NCBI GenBank assembly: GCA_036013505.1
Contig: CP107851.1
Location: 2,604,001 to 2,668,000 of the forward strand
Reading direction: 5' to 3'
DNA length: 64,000 bases
Source of the DNA: Streptomyces sp. NBC_00510
GTDB lineage: Bacteria > Actinomycetota > Actinomycetes > Streptomycetales > Streptomycetaceae
Shown: piece after piece, positions 7,862 to 17,596 of the stretch
How the letters are laid out: each line of letters begins with the position of its first letter
How positions within the stretch are numbered: the stretch's first letter is position 1
The notes under the pieces: model-generated
Database searches by the model: none
What the model saw: only the letters and a program-made list of their open reading frames with translations
Told to the model about the DNA's origin: nothing
Translations under genes and position numbers: made by a program

Positions 7862-9238
7862 GTGCCTATCGCCACCGTCAACCCCGCTACCGGTGAGCTC
7901 GTCGAAAAGTTCGCTCCACTCACCGAGGAACAGGTCGACCAGCGGCTGACGCGGGCGGAAGCCGCGGCCGCGACGCTCCGGGCGACCGGCTTCGACACCC
8001 GCGCCCGGTGGATGCGGGCCGCCGCGGACCTGGTCGAGGCCGAGGCGGACCGGACGGCGCCCATGCTCACCGTCGAGATGGGCAAGCCGATCGCGCAGGC
8101 CCGCGCGGAAGTGCTCAAGTGCGCGCACGCGATGCGGTTCTACGCCGACAACGCCGAGACCCTGCTGGCCGACCAGCCGCTCGCCGACCCGCGATCGGTC
8201 AAGGCCTCGGCCGCCTACACCTCCTATGAGCCTCTCGGCGTCGTCCTCGCCGTGATGCCGTGGAACTACCCGATGTGGCAGGTGATCCGCTTCGCCGCTC
8301 CGGCGCTGATGGCCGGCAACGTGGGCCTGCTCAAGCACGCCTCGAACGTCCCGCAGTCCGCGTTGTACCTCGACATGCTCTTCGAACGGGCGGGCTTCCC
8401 CGGCGGGTCGTTCCAGGCCCTCCTCATCGGTGCAGCCGACGTCGAAGCCGTCGTCCGCGACCGGCGCGTCGCCGCCGTGACGCTCACCGGGTCCGAGCCA
8501 GCCGGGCGGTCGATCGCGGCGATCGCGGGCTCGGAGGTGAAGAAGGCCGTACTGGAGCTGGGCGGGTCAGACCCGTTCATCGTGCTGCCCTCCGCCGACG
8601 TCCGCGCGGCGGCCCGGACCGCTGTGACCGCGCGCACGATGAACAACGGCCAGTCGTGCATCGCGGCCAAGCGGTTCATCGTCCACACCGAGGTGTACGA
8701 CGAGTTCGTCGAGGCCTTCGTCGCGGGCACGAAGGCGCTGACCGTCGGCGATCCGCTCGATGAGGACACCGAGATCGGGCCGATCGCCACGGAGTCCGGC
8801 CGGCGCGAACTCGCCGAACTGGTCGACGACGCCGTCTCGCAGGGCGCCGTCCTGCGCTGCGGCGGGTCCGCGGTCGGTACCGAGGGGTGGTTCTTCGAGC
8901 CGACCGTGCTGGAGGAGGTCACCCCCGCGATGCGGGTGTACCGGGAGGAGGCCTTCGGTCCGCTGGCCGTCGTCCACCGGGTCGACGACATCGCACAGGC
9001 CGCGGCGCTCGCCAACGACACCACCTTCGGCCTCAGCTCGTCGGTGTGGACCACCGACCCCGACGAGGAACGGTTCCTGATCCCCCGGCTCGAGGCAGGC
9101 GCCGTCTTCGTCAACGGCATGAGCGTCTCCTACCCCGAACTGCCGTTCGGCGGCGTGAAGGACTCGGGCATCGGCCGCGAGCTCGCCGCGGAGGGCATCC
9201 GGGAGTTCTGCAACCTCAAGACGGTCTGGAAGGGCTGA
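7862..9238 (+). CDS. NAD(P)-dependent aldehyde dehydrogenase, succinate-semialdehyde dehydrogenase type
   Basis: This enzyme oxidises a semialdehyde to the acid. The 458-residue protein has the family signatures: MPWNYPMWQ near 132-140, catalytic Glu232 in LELGGSDPF and nucleophile Cys266 in NNGQSCIAAKRF. The short N terminus and wording of these motifs match actinobacterial GabD-like succinate-semialdehyde dehydrogenases; the actual aldehyde is inferred from context only. The GTG start at 7862 is preferred because GAGGAGAGC precedes it and VNPATGEL is the normal family N terminus. It has its own promoter with GntR-type sites and ends at a strong bidirectional terminator. Confidence 0.92.
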   Translation: MPIATVNPATGELVEKFAPLTEEQVDQRLTRAEAAAATLRATGFDTRARWMRAAADLVEAEADRTAPMLTVEMGKPIAQARAEVLKCAHAMRFYADNAETLLADQPLADPRSVKASAAYTSYEPLGVVLAVMPWNYPMWQVIRFAAPALMAGNVGLLKHASNVPQSALYLDMLFERAGFPGGSFQALLIGAADVEAVVRDRRVAAVTLTGSEPAGRSIAAIAGSEVKKAVLELGGSDPFIVLPSADVRAAARTAVTARTMNNGQSCIAAKRFIVHTEVYDEFVEAFVAGTKALTVGDPLDEDTEIGPIATESGRRELAELVDDAVSQGAVLRCGGSAVGTEGWFFEPTVLEEVTPAMRVYREEAFGPLAVVHRVDDIAQAAALANDTTFGLSSSVWTTDPDEERFLIPRLEAGAVFVNGMSVSYPELPFGGVKDSGIGRELAAEGIREFCNLKTVWKG

Positions 9239-9255
9239 CGGGAGCCGCTCCCGCA

Positions 9256-9303
9256 GAGCACGAGCAGGACGCCCGCCGACCGGCGGGCGTCCTGCTCGTG
9301 CTC
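9256..9303. terminator. strong bidirectional terminator
   Basis: Two perfect 23-nt arms (9256-9278 and 9281-9303) are separated by the dinucleotide AC. The hairpin sits between convergent genes and overlaps the stop codon of the minus-strand gene that ends at 9302. Confidence 0.85.
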
Positions 9304-10366
9304 AACGTGCCATTTTGGCCCAGCGGTTCAGCGTCCCGCTCTTGTCGTCATAGGTGAGCCAGGTCCCGTCGCCGAGCGGACGCACATAGCTGTCGACGTC
9401 GCCCGTGGGATACCCGACCCTCCCGCGTATCTCCAGGCTGTGCGCGTCGAGCAGCCAGTGGCGGGCCTGTTCCGGATCCTCTGCGGAGTCGATCGTCGAG
9501 GCGATGACCGTGTCGGCGTCCACGAAGCCGCAGCCGTAGTCCCAGCGGGGCGGGTCCTCGCCGTCGGCCGGATCGGGCGAGACCTCGGCGAGTACGGTGC
9601 CGTCCAGAGCGTGCAGTTGCAGGTCCCACCCGCTGTGCTCGACGGTCAGGAAGCCCGGATGCCCCGCATGGACGTCCATCAGGATGCGGTCCATGCCCTC
9701 GTTGAGGTCCCAGCCGGTCAGCTCGCCGCCGTCCCGGCGCGCCCAGTGCAGCAGGACGCCGTCCTGGCCCATGCCGATGCACAGGCCCATGTGGACACCG
9801 TCCGGGTGGGACAGATGATGCGAACCGGATGCCGCGCTGCCCAACGGCAGCCGGGCCAGCTCCCGTCCGTCCCGGGCGTCCAGGACGACCCAGCGCTCCT
9901 CCCAGCCGCCTTCCGCCGGCTCGACCACGACGTGCGCCCAGACGAGCCGGCCGTCGTCCGAGACCCGGCAGGATCCGTGCTCGTGACCGGCGCACACCTC
10001 CTGCTCGTCCCCCGTGTGCGGGTGGCCGATCGCGGGCCCCCAGCAGGCGTGCCGGTACTCCCACAGCGTCTCGCCGCCGCTGCCCACCGCCCGTACCGCG
10101 CGCTGGCCCGAGAACACCGCGAACGTGCCGTCGGGACTCACCGAGTGGACGCCGCGGTCCCACCCGGGCCAGGGAAGGGGGAAGACGGCGGCCGGCACGC
10201 GCTCACCCGCGAACACCTCGCCCAGGTCGTGGACCTCCAGCTCCCGCCCGTTGCCGAGCAGGGCGCGGCACGCACCGCCCCCGCGGCTCTCGAACGCGAA
10301 GCCGTTGACGAGTGCGCCCCCACCCGGCAGCCGGACCGAGTCGCGCAGTTGTGCGGTGATCGACAT
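9302..10366 (-). CDS. hypothetical protein, probable beta-propeller
   Basis: I do not recognise this 354-residue protein by family. Repeated Trp/Asp/Gly-rich beta-strand blocks (GGETLWEYRHACWG, SDDGRLVWAHVVV, WVVLDARDGRELARL, LQLHALDGTVLAEV, GDGTWLTYDDKSGTLNRW) suggest a WD40- or PQQ-like propeller. No signal peptide or membrane span is visible, so it is probably cytoplasmic. It is transcribed alone downstream of pntB. A link to the catabolic genes is not shown; it may be an unrelated resident gene. Confidence 0.75.
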   Translation of the reverse strand: MSITAQLRDSVRLPGGGALVNGFAFESRGGGACRALLGNGRELEVHDLGEVFAGERVPAAVFPLPWPGWDRGVHSVSPDGTFAVFSGQRAVRAVGSGGETLWEYRHACWGPAIGHPHTGDEQEVCAGHEHGSCRVSDDGRLVWAHVVVEPAEGGWEERWVVLDARDGRELARLPLGSAASGSHHLSHPDGVHMGLCIGMGQDGVLLHWARRDGGELTGWDLNEGMDRILMDVHAGHPGFLTVEHSGWDLQLHALDGTVLAEVSPDPADGEDPPRWDYGCGFVDADTVIASTIDSAEDPEQARHWLLDAHSLEIRGRVGYPTGDVDSYVRPLGDGTWLTYDDKSGTLNRWAKMAR

Positions 10367-10399
10367 GGCCCGACGGTAGCGGACCCCACCGACAGCGGG

Positions 10400-11839
10400 T
10401 CACAGGACCCTGAGGATGTCCTCGACGCGGTCCTTGGCGTCGCCGAAGAGCATGGCGGAGTTGTCGCGGTAGAAGAGGGGGTTCTGGACCCCGGCGTAAC
10501 CGGAGGCCATGGAGCGTTTGAAGACGATGACGTTCTCGGCGTTCCAGACCTGCAGGACGGGCATGCCGGCGATGGGCGAGCCCGGGTCCTCGGCGGCCGC
10601 GGGGTTGACGGTGTCGTTGGCGCCGATGACGAGGACGACGGCGGTGCCGTCGAAGTCGTCGTTGATCTCGTCCATCTCCAGCACGATGTCGTAGGGGACC
10701 TTGGCCTCGGCGAGCAGGACGTTCATGTGGCCCGGCAGCCGGCCCGCGACCGGGTGGATGCCGAAGCGCACGTCGACGTCGCGCTCCCTGAGCTTGCGGG
10801 TCAGCTCGGCGATGCCGTACTGGGCCTGGGCGACGGCCATGCCGTAGCCGGGGGTGATGATCACCGAGTCGGCCGATCCCAGGAGCTCGGCGACGCCCTC
10901 GGCGGTGATCTCGCGGTGCTCCCCGTAGTCCTTGTCGTCGGCGGGGCCGGCCTCGATGCCGAACCCGCCGGCGATCACCGACAGGAAGGACCGGTTCATC
11001 GCCTTGCACATGACGGAGGACAGGTAGGCGCCCGAGGAGCCGACCAGGGCGCCGGTGATGATCAGCAGGTCGTTCTCCAGCAGGAATCCCGACGCCGCGG
11101 CCGCCCAGCCGGAGTAGGAGTTCAGCATCGACACGACGACCGGCATGTCACCGCCGCCGATCGAGGCGACCAGGTGCCAGCCCAGGGCCAGCGCGACGAT
11201 CGTGACCGCAACCAGCAGCCACAGCGCCGGGTCGATCACAAACCACGTGGTGAGGACGGCGAACGCGGCCAGGGCGCCCAGGTTGAGGAGGTTCTTGCCG
11301 GGCAGCATCAGCGGGGCCGACTTGATCCGCGCCGAGAGCTTGAGGAACGCCACGACCGAGCCGGTGAAGGTCACCGCGCCGATGAAGACGCCGATGAACA
11401 CCTCGGCGGAGTGGATCCCGAGTAGGTCCTGGGCCCTCAGTGCCTGGGCCTCGGCACTGCCCGGGCCGTCCAGGGCGGCCTCCACGTGCAGGTAGCCGTT
11501 CCAGCCCACCAGCACCGCCGCCAGGCCCACGAAGGAGTGCAGCAGGGCGATCAGTTCGGGCATCCCGGTCATCTCCACGACCCGTGCCCGCCACAGCCCG
11601 ACGGCGGCGCCGACCGCCACGGCGCCGATCATCAGGGCCAGACCGGCTCCGGAGATGTCGTGGTCGATCGCCAGCACGGTCGTCGCGGCCAGGGCCACCG
11701 CCATGCCGCCGATGCCGAAGGTCTTGCCGGCCTTGGCGGACTCGTGGTGGGACAACCCGGCCAGTGCCAGGATGAAGAGCAGGGCCGCGACGATGTAGGC
11801 CGCCGCCGCGCCGGTCTCGACGGTCATCAGATCAGACAT
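10400..11839 (-). CDS. pntB: NAD(P) transhydrogenase beta subunit
   Basis: PntB is the membrane and NADP(H)-binding half of proton-translocating transhydrogenase, which makes NADPH from NADH at the expense of the proton gradient. The 479 residues comprise about nine N-terminal hydrophobic helices ([37 protein letters not shown] and others). A soluble C-terminal domain begins near 300, with [19 protein letters not shown] and the NADP-site region [26 protein letters not shown]. It follows pntA by 12 nt in one operon. NADPH could feed the flavin reductase and reductases of the island, but that is inference. Confidence 0.95.
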   Translation of the reverse strand: MSDLMTVETGAAAAYIVAALLFILALAGLSHHESAKAGKTFGIGGMAVALAATTVLAIDHDISGAGLALMIGAVAVGAAVGLWRARVVEMTGMPELIALLHSFVGLAAVLVGWNGYLHVEAALDGPGSAEAQALRAQDLLGIHSAEVFIGVFIGAVTFTGSVVAFLKLSARIKSAPLMLPGKNLLNLGALAAFAVLTTWFVIDPALWLLVAVTIVALALGWHLVASIGGGDMPVVVSMLNSYSGWAAAASGFLLENDLLIITGALVGSSGAYLSSVMCKAMNRSFLSVIAGGFGIEAGPADDKDYGEHREITAEGVAELLGSADSVIITPGYGMAVAQAQYGIAELTRKLRERDVDVRFGIHPVAGRLPGHMNVLLAEAKVPYDIVLEMDEINDDFDGTAVVLVIGANDTVNPAAAEDPGSPIAGMPVLQVWNAENVIVFKRSMASGYAGVQNPLFYRDNSAMLFGDAKDRVEDILRVL

Positions 11840-11851
11840 GGCAGAGCCCCT

Positions 11852-13405
11852 TCAGCTTCTCGAGAACATGGAGAGCATCCGGCGGGTCACGGCGAAGCCA
11901 CCGAAGATGTTGACGGAGGCCAGCAGGATCGCGATCGTCGAGAGCGCGGTGACGCCCCCGCCGTTCGGGGGCCCGTCGTGCCCGATCTGCATCAGGGCGC
12001 CGACCACGATGATCCCGGAGATCGCGTTGGTCACGCTCATCAGCGGTGTGTGCAGGGCGTGGTGCACCTGCCCGATCACGTAGTAGCCGATCACGATCGC
12101 CAGCGCGAACACCGTCAGGTGCCCCAGCAGCATCGGTGGTGACAGGGCGGCGAGCAGGAACAGCACCGTGGCGCAGACGCCGACCACGGCGAACCGACGC
12201 CGGGCCGGCACCGGTCGCCTGCCCTGGGAGCCGGCCGGCTTCGCCGCCGGGGGCGCGGCCGTGGCGTCCGGGGCGGCGGACACCTGGACCGGAGGCGGCG
12301 GCCAGGTCTGCTCGCCGTCGCGCACCACGGTCATCGACCGCTGCACGACGTCGTCGAAGTCCAGCACCAGCCGGCCGTCCTTGGACGGGGTCATCAGCTT
12401 CATCAGGTTGACCAGGTTGGTGCCGTACAGCTGGGAGGCCTGCGCGGGCAGCCGGCCGGGCAGGTCGGTGTAGCCGATGATCGTCACACCGTTGTCCGTG
12501 ACCACCGCCCGGTCCTTGACCGTGCCCTCGACGTTGCCGCCGTTCGCCGCGGCCAGGTCCACGATCACGCTGCCCGACCTCATCGACGCCACCATCTCCG
12601 CGGTGATCAGCGTCGGCGCCGGACGCCCCGGGATCAGTGCCGTCGTGATCACGATGTCCATCTCCGTGATCCGGTCCGTGTACAGCCGCGCCGCACGGGT
12701 GTTGTAGTCCTGCGACATCTCCTTGGCGTAACCCGTCGCCGACACCTCCACCTCGCCGGCGTCCTCGACCTCGACCGAGAGGTACGCGCCGCCCAGCGAC
12801 CTGACCTGGTCGGCGACCTCGGGCCGCGGGTCGGTGGCGTACACGACGGCACCCAGGCTTCCGGCGGCACCGATCGCGGCCAGACCCGCCACCCCCGCAC
12901 CGCAGACCAGCACCTTCGCGGGCGGCACCTTGCCGGCGGCCGTCACCTGGCCGGTGAAGAAGCGGCCAAAGACGTGCGCGGCCTCCACCACCGCCCGGTA
13001 ACCGGCGATGTTCGCCATCGACGACAGCACGTCCAGCGACTGCGCCCGCGACATACGGGGCACCGCGTCCATCGCCAGCGCCGTGATCGGCCGCCGCGCC
13101 AGGTCCTCCACCAGCGCGGGATCGAACGCCGGGCTCATGATGCCCACGACCGTCGCTCCCGGCTTCAACCCGTCCAACTGCTCCGGCGAGAGGGCGTTCA
13201 CACCGAGCACGACGTCCGCCGCCAGCGGGTCACCGAGTCTCGCGCCGGCTTCGGCATAGGCCTCGTCCGGGAAGCTCGACAGCGCCCCCGCGCCCGGCTC
13301 CACCAGGACGTCGTACCCCAGCTTGACCAGCTGGACCACCGTGGCGGGCGTCGCGGCGACGCGCGTCTCGCCACGGCGGGCTTCGCTCACGATTCCGATC
13401 AGCAT
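11852..13405 (-). CDS. pntA: NAD(P) transhydrogenase alpha subunit
   Basis: The 517-residue alpha chain has the NAD(H)-binding domain (about 1-380), which starts [20 protein letters not shown] and includes [21 protein letters not shown] Pro/Ala linker follows, then a C-terminal membrane part of about four helices that includes [20 protein letters not shown]. This is the fused E. coli-type arrangement; many other bacteria split it into PntAA and PntAB. A terminator at 13470-13503 separates it from the SDR gene upstream, so pntAB probably has its own promoter in the short gap. Confidence 0.95.
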   Translation of the reverse strand: MLIGIVSEARRGETRVAATPATVVQLVKLGYDVLVEPGAGALSSFPDEAYAEAGARLGDPLAADVVLGVNALSPEQLDGLKPGATVVGIMSPAFDPALVEDLARRPITALAMDAVPRMSRAQSLDVLSSMANIAGYRAVVEAAHVFGRFFTGQVTAAGKVPPAKVLVCGAGVAGLAAIGAAGSLGAVVYATDPRPEVADQVRSLGGAYLSVEVEDAGEVEVSATGYAKEMSQDYNTRAARLYTDRITEMDIVITTALIPGRPAPTLITAEMVASMRSGSVIVDLAAANGGNVEGTVKDRAVVTDNGVTIIGYTDLPGRLPAQASQLYGTNLVNLMKLMTPSKDGRLVLDFDDVVQRSMTVVRDGEQTWPPPPVQVSAAPDATAAPPAAKPAGSQGRRPVPARRRFAVVGVCATVLFLLAALSPPMLLGHLTVFALAIVIGYYVIGQVHHALHTPLMSVTNAISGIIVVGALMQIGHDGPPNGGGVTALSTIAILLASVNIFGGFAVTRRMLSMFSRS

Positions 13406-13469
13406 TCCCAGAACTCCAGGTGTCGAAGGTGCAGGGCATTCGGGGGACAGCCGTCACGCCGACCAGGAA

Positions 13470-13503
13470 CGCCATCCAAGACCGGTGGCGGTCTTGGATG
13501 GCG
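13470..13503. terminator. terminator after the SDR gene
   Basis: CGCCATCCAAGACC (13470-13483) and its exact complement at 13490-13503 form a 14-bp stem with a 6-nt GGTGGC loop. It lies 20 nt downstream of the SDR stop on the minus strand. Confidence 0.8.
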
Positions 13504-13522
13504 TCGGCCCGGGGACCCGCGA

Positions 13523-14332
13523 TCAGGCGACGGGCTTCGACAACCCGCCGTCGACGCGCAGCACCTGACCGGTCATGTAGGAGGCGTCGTCGGACGCCAG
13601 GAACGCCGCCGCGGCGCCGATCTCGGCAGGCTCGGCCCAGCGGTCGAGGCGGATCCCGAGCCCCTTGACCATGCCGGCCCGGACCTCTTCGGCGCTCTTG
13701 CCCTGCTGCTTGGCCATGGCCTCGGTCTTGGTGAGCCAGCCCTCGGTCTTCGTCATCCCCGGGGAGATGGCGTTGACCCGGATGTTGCCGGCCGCCGCCT
13801 CGGTCGCCAGGTAGCTCGTGAGCGCGACCACGCCCGCGTTCACGATGGCCGTGGGACCGGTGTTCGGGATCACCGCGTGCGCGGTCGCGCCGACGACGTT
13901 GATGATGCTGCCGCTGCCGGTCCGGCTCAGGAACGGGAGGGCGGCCTGCGCGACGCGGAGGAACCCGATCAGCTTCGTGTCGAAGGCGGACGCGACGACG
14001 TTCTCGTCGGCCTGCTCCAGGGGGGAGGGCGCGAGCTGCGGACCCGCGTTGTTCACGACGATGTCAAGGCTGCCCTGCCACGCGTGCACCTCCGCCAGCG
14101 CGTTGTCGACGGACTCCGCGTCGGTGACGTCCGCGACGACGGGGAGCACGTCCTCCGCGCGCCCATCGGCGGTGAGACGACCGGCCGCGGCCTTGACGGC
14201 CGCTTCGTCCCTGGCCGCGATCGCGACCTTGGCGCCGCGCTCGAGCAGCGCCTGCGCGATGGCGAAGCCCAAGCCCCGGCTACCACCGGTCACGAAAGCC
14301 GTCCGGCCCTCCAAGTTCCAACCTGCGGCCAT
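13523..14332 (-). CDS. SDR-family protein lacking the usual catalytic residues
   Basis: The 269-residue chain has a clear Rossmann start, LEGRTAFVTGGSRGLGFAIA, with TGxxxGxG at about 15-22, and NNAG near 92. Aligned from the conserved IIN strand to the VVALT helix, the stretch is the same length as in classical short-chain dehydrogenases. The catalytic Ser, Tyr and Lys positions, however, hold Gly, Thr and Asn (IINVVGATAH, then GPTAIVNAG). It therefore cannot use the standard proton relay and may bind a nucleotide only, or catalyse a different step. It is divergent from the M24 gene, and an island-type GGATCC site lies in the gap. Confidence 0.88.
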   Translation of the reverse strand: MAAGWNLEGRTAFVTGGSRGLGFAIAQALLERGAKVAIAARDEAAVKAAAGRLTADGRAEDVLPVVADVTDAESVDNALAEVHAWQGSLDIVVNNAGPQLAPSPLEQADENVVASAFDTKLIGFLRVAQAALPFLSRTGSGSIINVVGATAHAVIPNTGPTAIVNAGVVALTSYLATEAAAGNIRVNAISPGMTKTEGWLTKTEAMAKQQGKSAEEVRAGMVKGLGIRLDRWAEPAEIGAAAAFLASDDASYMTGQVLRVDGGLSKPVA

Positions 14333-14373
14333 GTTCGGTTCCTCCAGTCAGCGGCTGATCCTTCTGCCGAGAG

Positions 14374-14381
14374 TGGATCCG
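14374..14381. promoter_or_regulatory. weak GntR-type site E
   Basis: TGGATCCG lies 42 nt before the SDR start in the 277-bp gap between the SDR and M24 genes. It keeps seven of the eight core bases of TGGATCCA but lacks the symmetric last A. The rest of the gap shows no other clear signal. Confidence 0.35.
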
Positions 14382-14609
14382 ACGCTCGAAGGCCACAGCA
14401 AGCAGCGCTAACGCTCGGTTCACAGGCGGACCGACAGGCCGGCTCACACCTACCGGCGGGGTAACGGCGCGCGGCGCACACTGAGCCGTGCGCAGCCTGC
14501 TCCGAGGCGAGGGACCGCCAGGTCCCCCACGGGTGCGCGCACCAGACCGTCACCGGTGGTGCGCATGTGTCTCCCCTACCCGCGACTTCCGCATGGCAAA
14601 GGACTTGTG

Positions 14610-16010
14610 ATGGCGATTCCGACGTTTGGACCGAACGCGGTCGACTGGGAAACCCGTATCGACATGAACAGGCTCCGCGACGAGCGGCTGGCGCGTCTGC
14701 GCGCCTCGTTGGAGCAGTCCGACCTCGGAGCCGTCCTGGCCTTCGACTTCGCCAACATCCGGTACATGACCTCGACCCACATCGGCACGTGGGGCATCGA
14801 CAAGATGATCCGGTTCTCCCTGCTGGTCAGGGGAGGGGAGCCGATCGTCTGGGACTTCGGTTCGGCCGCCAGGCACCACCAGCTGTACAACCCGTGGCTG
14901 GACTACTCGAACGCCCAGGCCGACGGCGATCCGCACGGAGCCCACCACGGAGCCGACGCCCGCAACCCCAGCGGCGCCCGCGCCGGCATCTCGACGCTGC
15001 GCGGCGCCATCAACCCGCTGGTCGGGATGGCCGACTCCGTCGCCCGGAAGATCAAGCACGAGCTCGAGCTCTACGGGCTGCTGGACGAGCCGCTCGGCGT
15101 CGACGTCATCGAGCTCCCGGTACTGGCGGCCCTGCAGAACGCGGGCGTGACGGTGGTGGACGGCCAGCAGGTGTTCATGGAGGCCCGGCGCATCAAGACC
15201 CGCGACGAGATCCATCTGCTCACGCACGCCTGCTCGATGGTCGACGCCGCCTACGAGAACCTCTACGAGTTCCTCCGGCCGGGTGTGCGCGAGAACGAGT
15301 GCGTGGGCGTGGTGGCGAAGACCCTCTACGACCTCGGCTCGGAGTTCGTCGAGGGCGTCAACGCGATCTCCGGGGAGCGGTGCGCGCCGCACCCCCACGT
15401 CTTCTCGGACCGCATCGTGCGGCCCGGTGACCCGGCCTTCTTCGACATCCTGCACAGCTACAACGGTTACCGCACCTGCTACTACCGCACGTTCGCCGTC
15501 GGCAGTGCCTCGTCCGCCCAGCGCGACGCCTACACGCGGTGCCGCGAGTACATGGACGAGGCGATCAGTCTCGTCCGGCCCGGGGCCACGACGGCCGACG
15601 TCGTGTCGGTGTGGCCGACGGCGCAGGAGTTCGGGTTCGCGGACGAGGAGGCGGCCTTCGCGCTGCAGTACGGCCACGGCGTCGGGCTGTCGATCTGGGA
15701 GAAGCCGGTGTTCTCCCGGCTGGTGTCCCTGGAGCATCCCGAGGTGCTCCAGGAGGGCATGGTGTTCGCGCTCGAGACCTACTGGCCGTCGAAGGACGGC
15801 TGGGGCGCGGCCCGGATCGAGGAGGAGCTCGTGGTGACCGCGGACGGCTGCGAGGTCATCACCAAGTTCCCCGCGGAGGAGCTTCTCGTCACCGGCCGGC
15901 GCTACTTCACCGTCTCGGGACCGCTGCCGGCCGAGCGCGACTCCCAGTCGCACCTGAACACGTTCGCGGGGACCCGGACCAAGCACCGGGACGACGCCGC
16001 CGGTCTGTGA
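14610..16010 (+). CDS. M24 (creatinase/aminopeptidase P fold) family protein, DddP-like
   Basis: This 466-residue protein has the two-domain pita-bread fold. The N-terminal part (DLGAVLAFDFANIRYMTSTHIGTW, then EPIVWDFGSA) is very like DddP, the M24 enzyme that cleaves DMSP. The C-terminal domain has HGVGLSIWEKP, FALETYWP and EEELVV, covering the late His and two Glu ligands. In the region that normally supplies metal-binding Asp residues, however, it reads FFDILHSYNGYRTCYYRTF: only the first Asp remains and the second is replaced, apparently by Cys or Tyr. It may act without the usual metal pair, as creatinase does. ATG 14610 follows AAAGGA by 7 nt. Substrate unknown. Confidence 0.85.
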   Translation: MAIPTFGPNAVDWETRIDMNRLRDERLARLRASLEQSDLGAVLAFDFANIRYMTSTHIGTWGIDKMIRFSLLVRGGEPIVWDFGSAARHHQLYNPWLDYSNAQADGDPHGAHHGADARNPSGARAGISTLRGAINPLVGMADSVARKIKHELELYGLLDEPLGVDVIELPVLAALQNAGVTVVDGQQVFMEARRIKTRDEIHLLTHACSMVDAAYENLYEFLRPGVRENECVGVVAKTLYDLGSEFVEGVNAISGERCAPHPHVFSDRIVRPGDPAFFDILHSYNGYRTCYYRTFAVGSASSAQRDAYTRCREYMDEAISLVRPGATTADVVSVWPTAQEFGFADEEAAFALQYGHGVGLSIWEKPVFSRLVSLEHPEVLQEGMVFALETYWPSKDGWGAARIEEELVVTADGCEVITKFPAEELLVTGRRYFTVSGPLPAERDSQSHLNTFAGTRTKHRDDAAGL

Positions 16011-16038
16011 CCGCGAGGGCCGTCCAGGACCTCACACA

Positions 16039-16087
16039 GCGGCCGGCGCCTTCCCCTCCCCCCTGGGCGGTGGAAGGCGCCGGCCGC
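16039..16087. terminator. bidirectional terminator between convergent genes
   Basis: Two 16-nt perfect arms (16039-16054 and 16072-16087) flank a 17-nt C-rich loop, between the M24 stop and the stop of the minus-strand oxidase. Confidence 0.8.
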
Positions 16088-16094
16088 CGTGCGG

Positions 16095-17513
16095 TCAGCG
16101 GGTGGTCGCAGGGGCGATGTTCTTGTTGAACCGGAGCAGGTTGTGCGGGTCCCAGGCGGCCTTGACCGCACGCAGCCGCCGGTGCTTGGCCTCGCTGCCG
16201 TGCACCCCGCGCCGCCACTGTTCGCCGAGGTCGTCGCTGAGGTTGGCGTAGCCGTTCGTCAGCGCGTGCGGCCGCATCGCCTCGGTGAGGGCCGTCGCCC
16301 AGTCGTCGTACTCCGCGTCACGCTCGGGTACGTCCCACTTGCAGATGGCCTCCCACAGCCAGGCGGCACCCTCGCGGGAGAAGGCCGTGGCGTCCTCGTC
16401 GCGGTCCTCGGATATCGCGCCGCCCATGAACGAGAGGTTGAGCGAGTAGATGTCGCCGGGCTTCGACGGCACGGTGGCGACGTGCTCCAGCAGTACGTCG
16501 ACGGCGTCGGCGGACAGCGCCGGCAGATACCCACCCCGCAGGTTCATGCGCATGCCGTAGGGGGCGACCGCGTCGAGCATGCTGTTGGCCCGGACCCACG
16601 TCGTCTGCCCGACGAGGTCGGCCAGCGGCCGGCCGAGCGCCGCGAGCGGCTCGACGACCTCGGGGGCCGCGGCGGGTTCCCCGGTGTGGACCACGACGAG
16701 GATCAGCACCGGCTTCCCGTGCACCTCCTCGGGCAGCATCGGCGCAGGGGGCGCCGGGGCGATCGCGACCAGCAGTCCCAGCTCCCGCGGGGCCGTGGCC
16801 AGCTGGGCCGGGAGCTTTCCGAGGACGTCGGCGGCCTGGTCGAAGGGGAAGATCAGCTGTCCCGCGACGACCTCGGGACCGATCGGGTGCGCGCGGTACT
16901 CGAGCGAGGTGACGACCCCGAAGTTGCCGCCCCCGCCGCGCAGCGCCCAGAAAAGCTCGGTGTTCTCGGTATCGTCGGCGCGGACCTTGCGGCCGTCCAC
17001 GGTGATCACGTCGCAGCCCAGCAGATTGTCGACGGTGGCGCCGTGGCGGCGCATCAGGTAACCGATGCCGCCGCCCAGGGTCAGCCCGGCGACGCCGGTG
17101 CTGCTGACCGTCCCCGCCGGCACGGCCAGGCCGTGACGCTGTGCGGCGGCGTCCATCTCGCCGAGTGTGACGCCCGGCTGGGCCCGTACCACCCGGGTCT
17201 GCGGGTCGACGGTGACCGCCCGCATCGCCGAGAGGTCGACGACCAACGCACCGCCGGGCATCGCGTAGCCGTCGGAACCGTGCCCGCCGCTGCGCACGGC
17301 CACGGGAATGGCGCGTGCGGAGGCGTAGCGCAGGACGGTCGCGACATCCTCCTCGTCGGCACACTGTGCGATCAGCGCCGGGCCTTCGTCGGCGGCACGG
17401 CCCTGGTAGAGCGCACGCGCCGTGTCGTACCGGTCGTCGGCGGGGCGCAGCACCGTGCCGCGGAAGCCGGTGGGGAAGTCGGAGTGGGAGCGGGGTTGTG
17501 TCGACACGCTCAT
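16095..17513 (-). CDS. FAD-linked oxidase, berberine-bridge/VAO type
   Basis: The 472-residue flavoprotein has the PCMH-type FAD domain. AVRSGGHGSDGYAMPGG carries His78, which usually holds FAD by an 8-alpha bond, and AGLTLGGGIGYLMRRHG and LFWALRGGGGNFGVV follow. The second covalent anchor, a Cys in bicovalent members, is absent (VSSTGVAG). The C terminus ends with the BBE motif YANLSDDLGEQWRRG and WDPHNLLRFNKNI. Relatives oxidise sugars, alkaloids or aromatic side groups; no export signal is seen. ATG 17513 with AGGAGG upstream is chosen over longer in-frame starts. It is divergent from a TetR gene with a palindrome between them. Confidence 0.9.
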   Translation of the reverse strand: MSVSTQPRSHSDFPTGFRGTVLRPADDRYDTARALYQGRAADEGPALIAQCADEEDVATVLRYASARAIPVAVRSGGHGSDGYAMPGGALVVDLSAMRAVTVDPQTRVVRAQPGVTLGEMDAAAQRHGLAVPAGTVSSTGVAGLTLGGGIGYLMRRHGATVDNLLGCDVITVDGRKVRADDTENTELFWALRGGGGNFGVVTSLEYRAHPIGPEVVAGQLIFPFDQAADVLGKLPAQLATAPRELGLLVAIAPAPPAPMLPEEVHGKPVLILVVVHTGEPAAAPEVVEPLAALGRPLADLVGQTTWVRANSMLDAVAPYGMRMNLRGGYLPALSADAVDVLLEHVATVPSKPGDIYSLNLSFMGGAISEDRDEDATAFSREGAAWLWEAICKWDVPERDAEYDDWATALTEAMRPHALTNGYANLSDDLGEQWRRGVHGSEAKHRRLRAVKAAWDPHNLLRFNKNIAPATTR

Positions 17514-17546
17514 GAGGCCTCCTGTGTCGGGAACGCACGAGGTAAC

Positions 17547-17563
17547 CGGAAATTCAATTTCCG
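17547..17563. promoter_or_regulatory. perfect palindrome between FAD oxidase and TetR genes
   Basis: CGGAAATTCAATTTCCG is a perfect 8-bp inverted repeat around a central C. It lies 34 nt before each start codon of the divergent pair, the classical position for one TetR operator controlling both genes. Confidence 0.75.
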
Positions 17564-17596
17564 CTTGCGTCGTCAGGACACTAACATCGGTGGCAA

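Noticed and set aside
9440-11425. 661-codon plus frame antisense to the propeller-like gene and pntB
   Set aside because: Composition is that of a high-GC antisense frame; PntB motifs are on the other strand.
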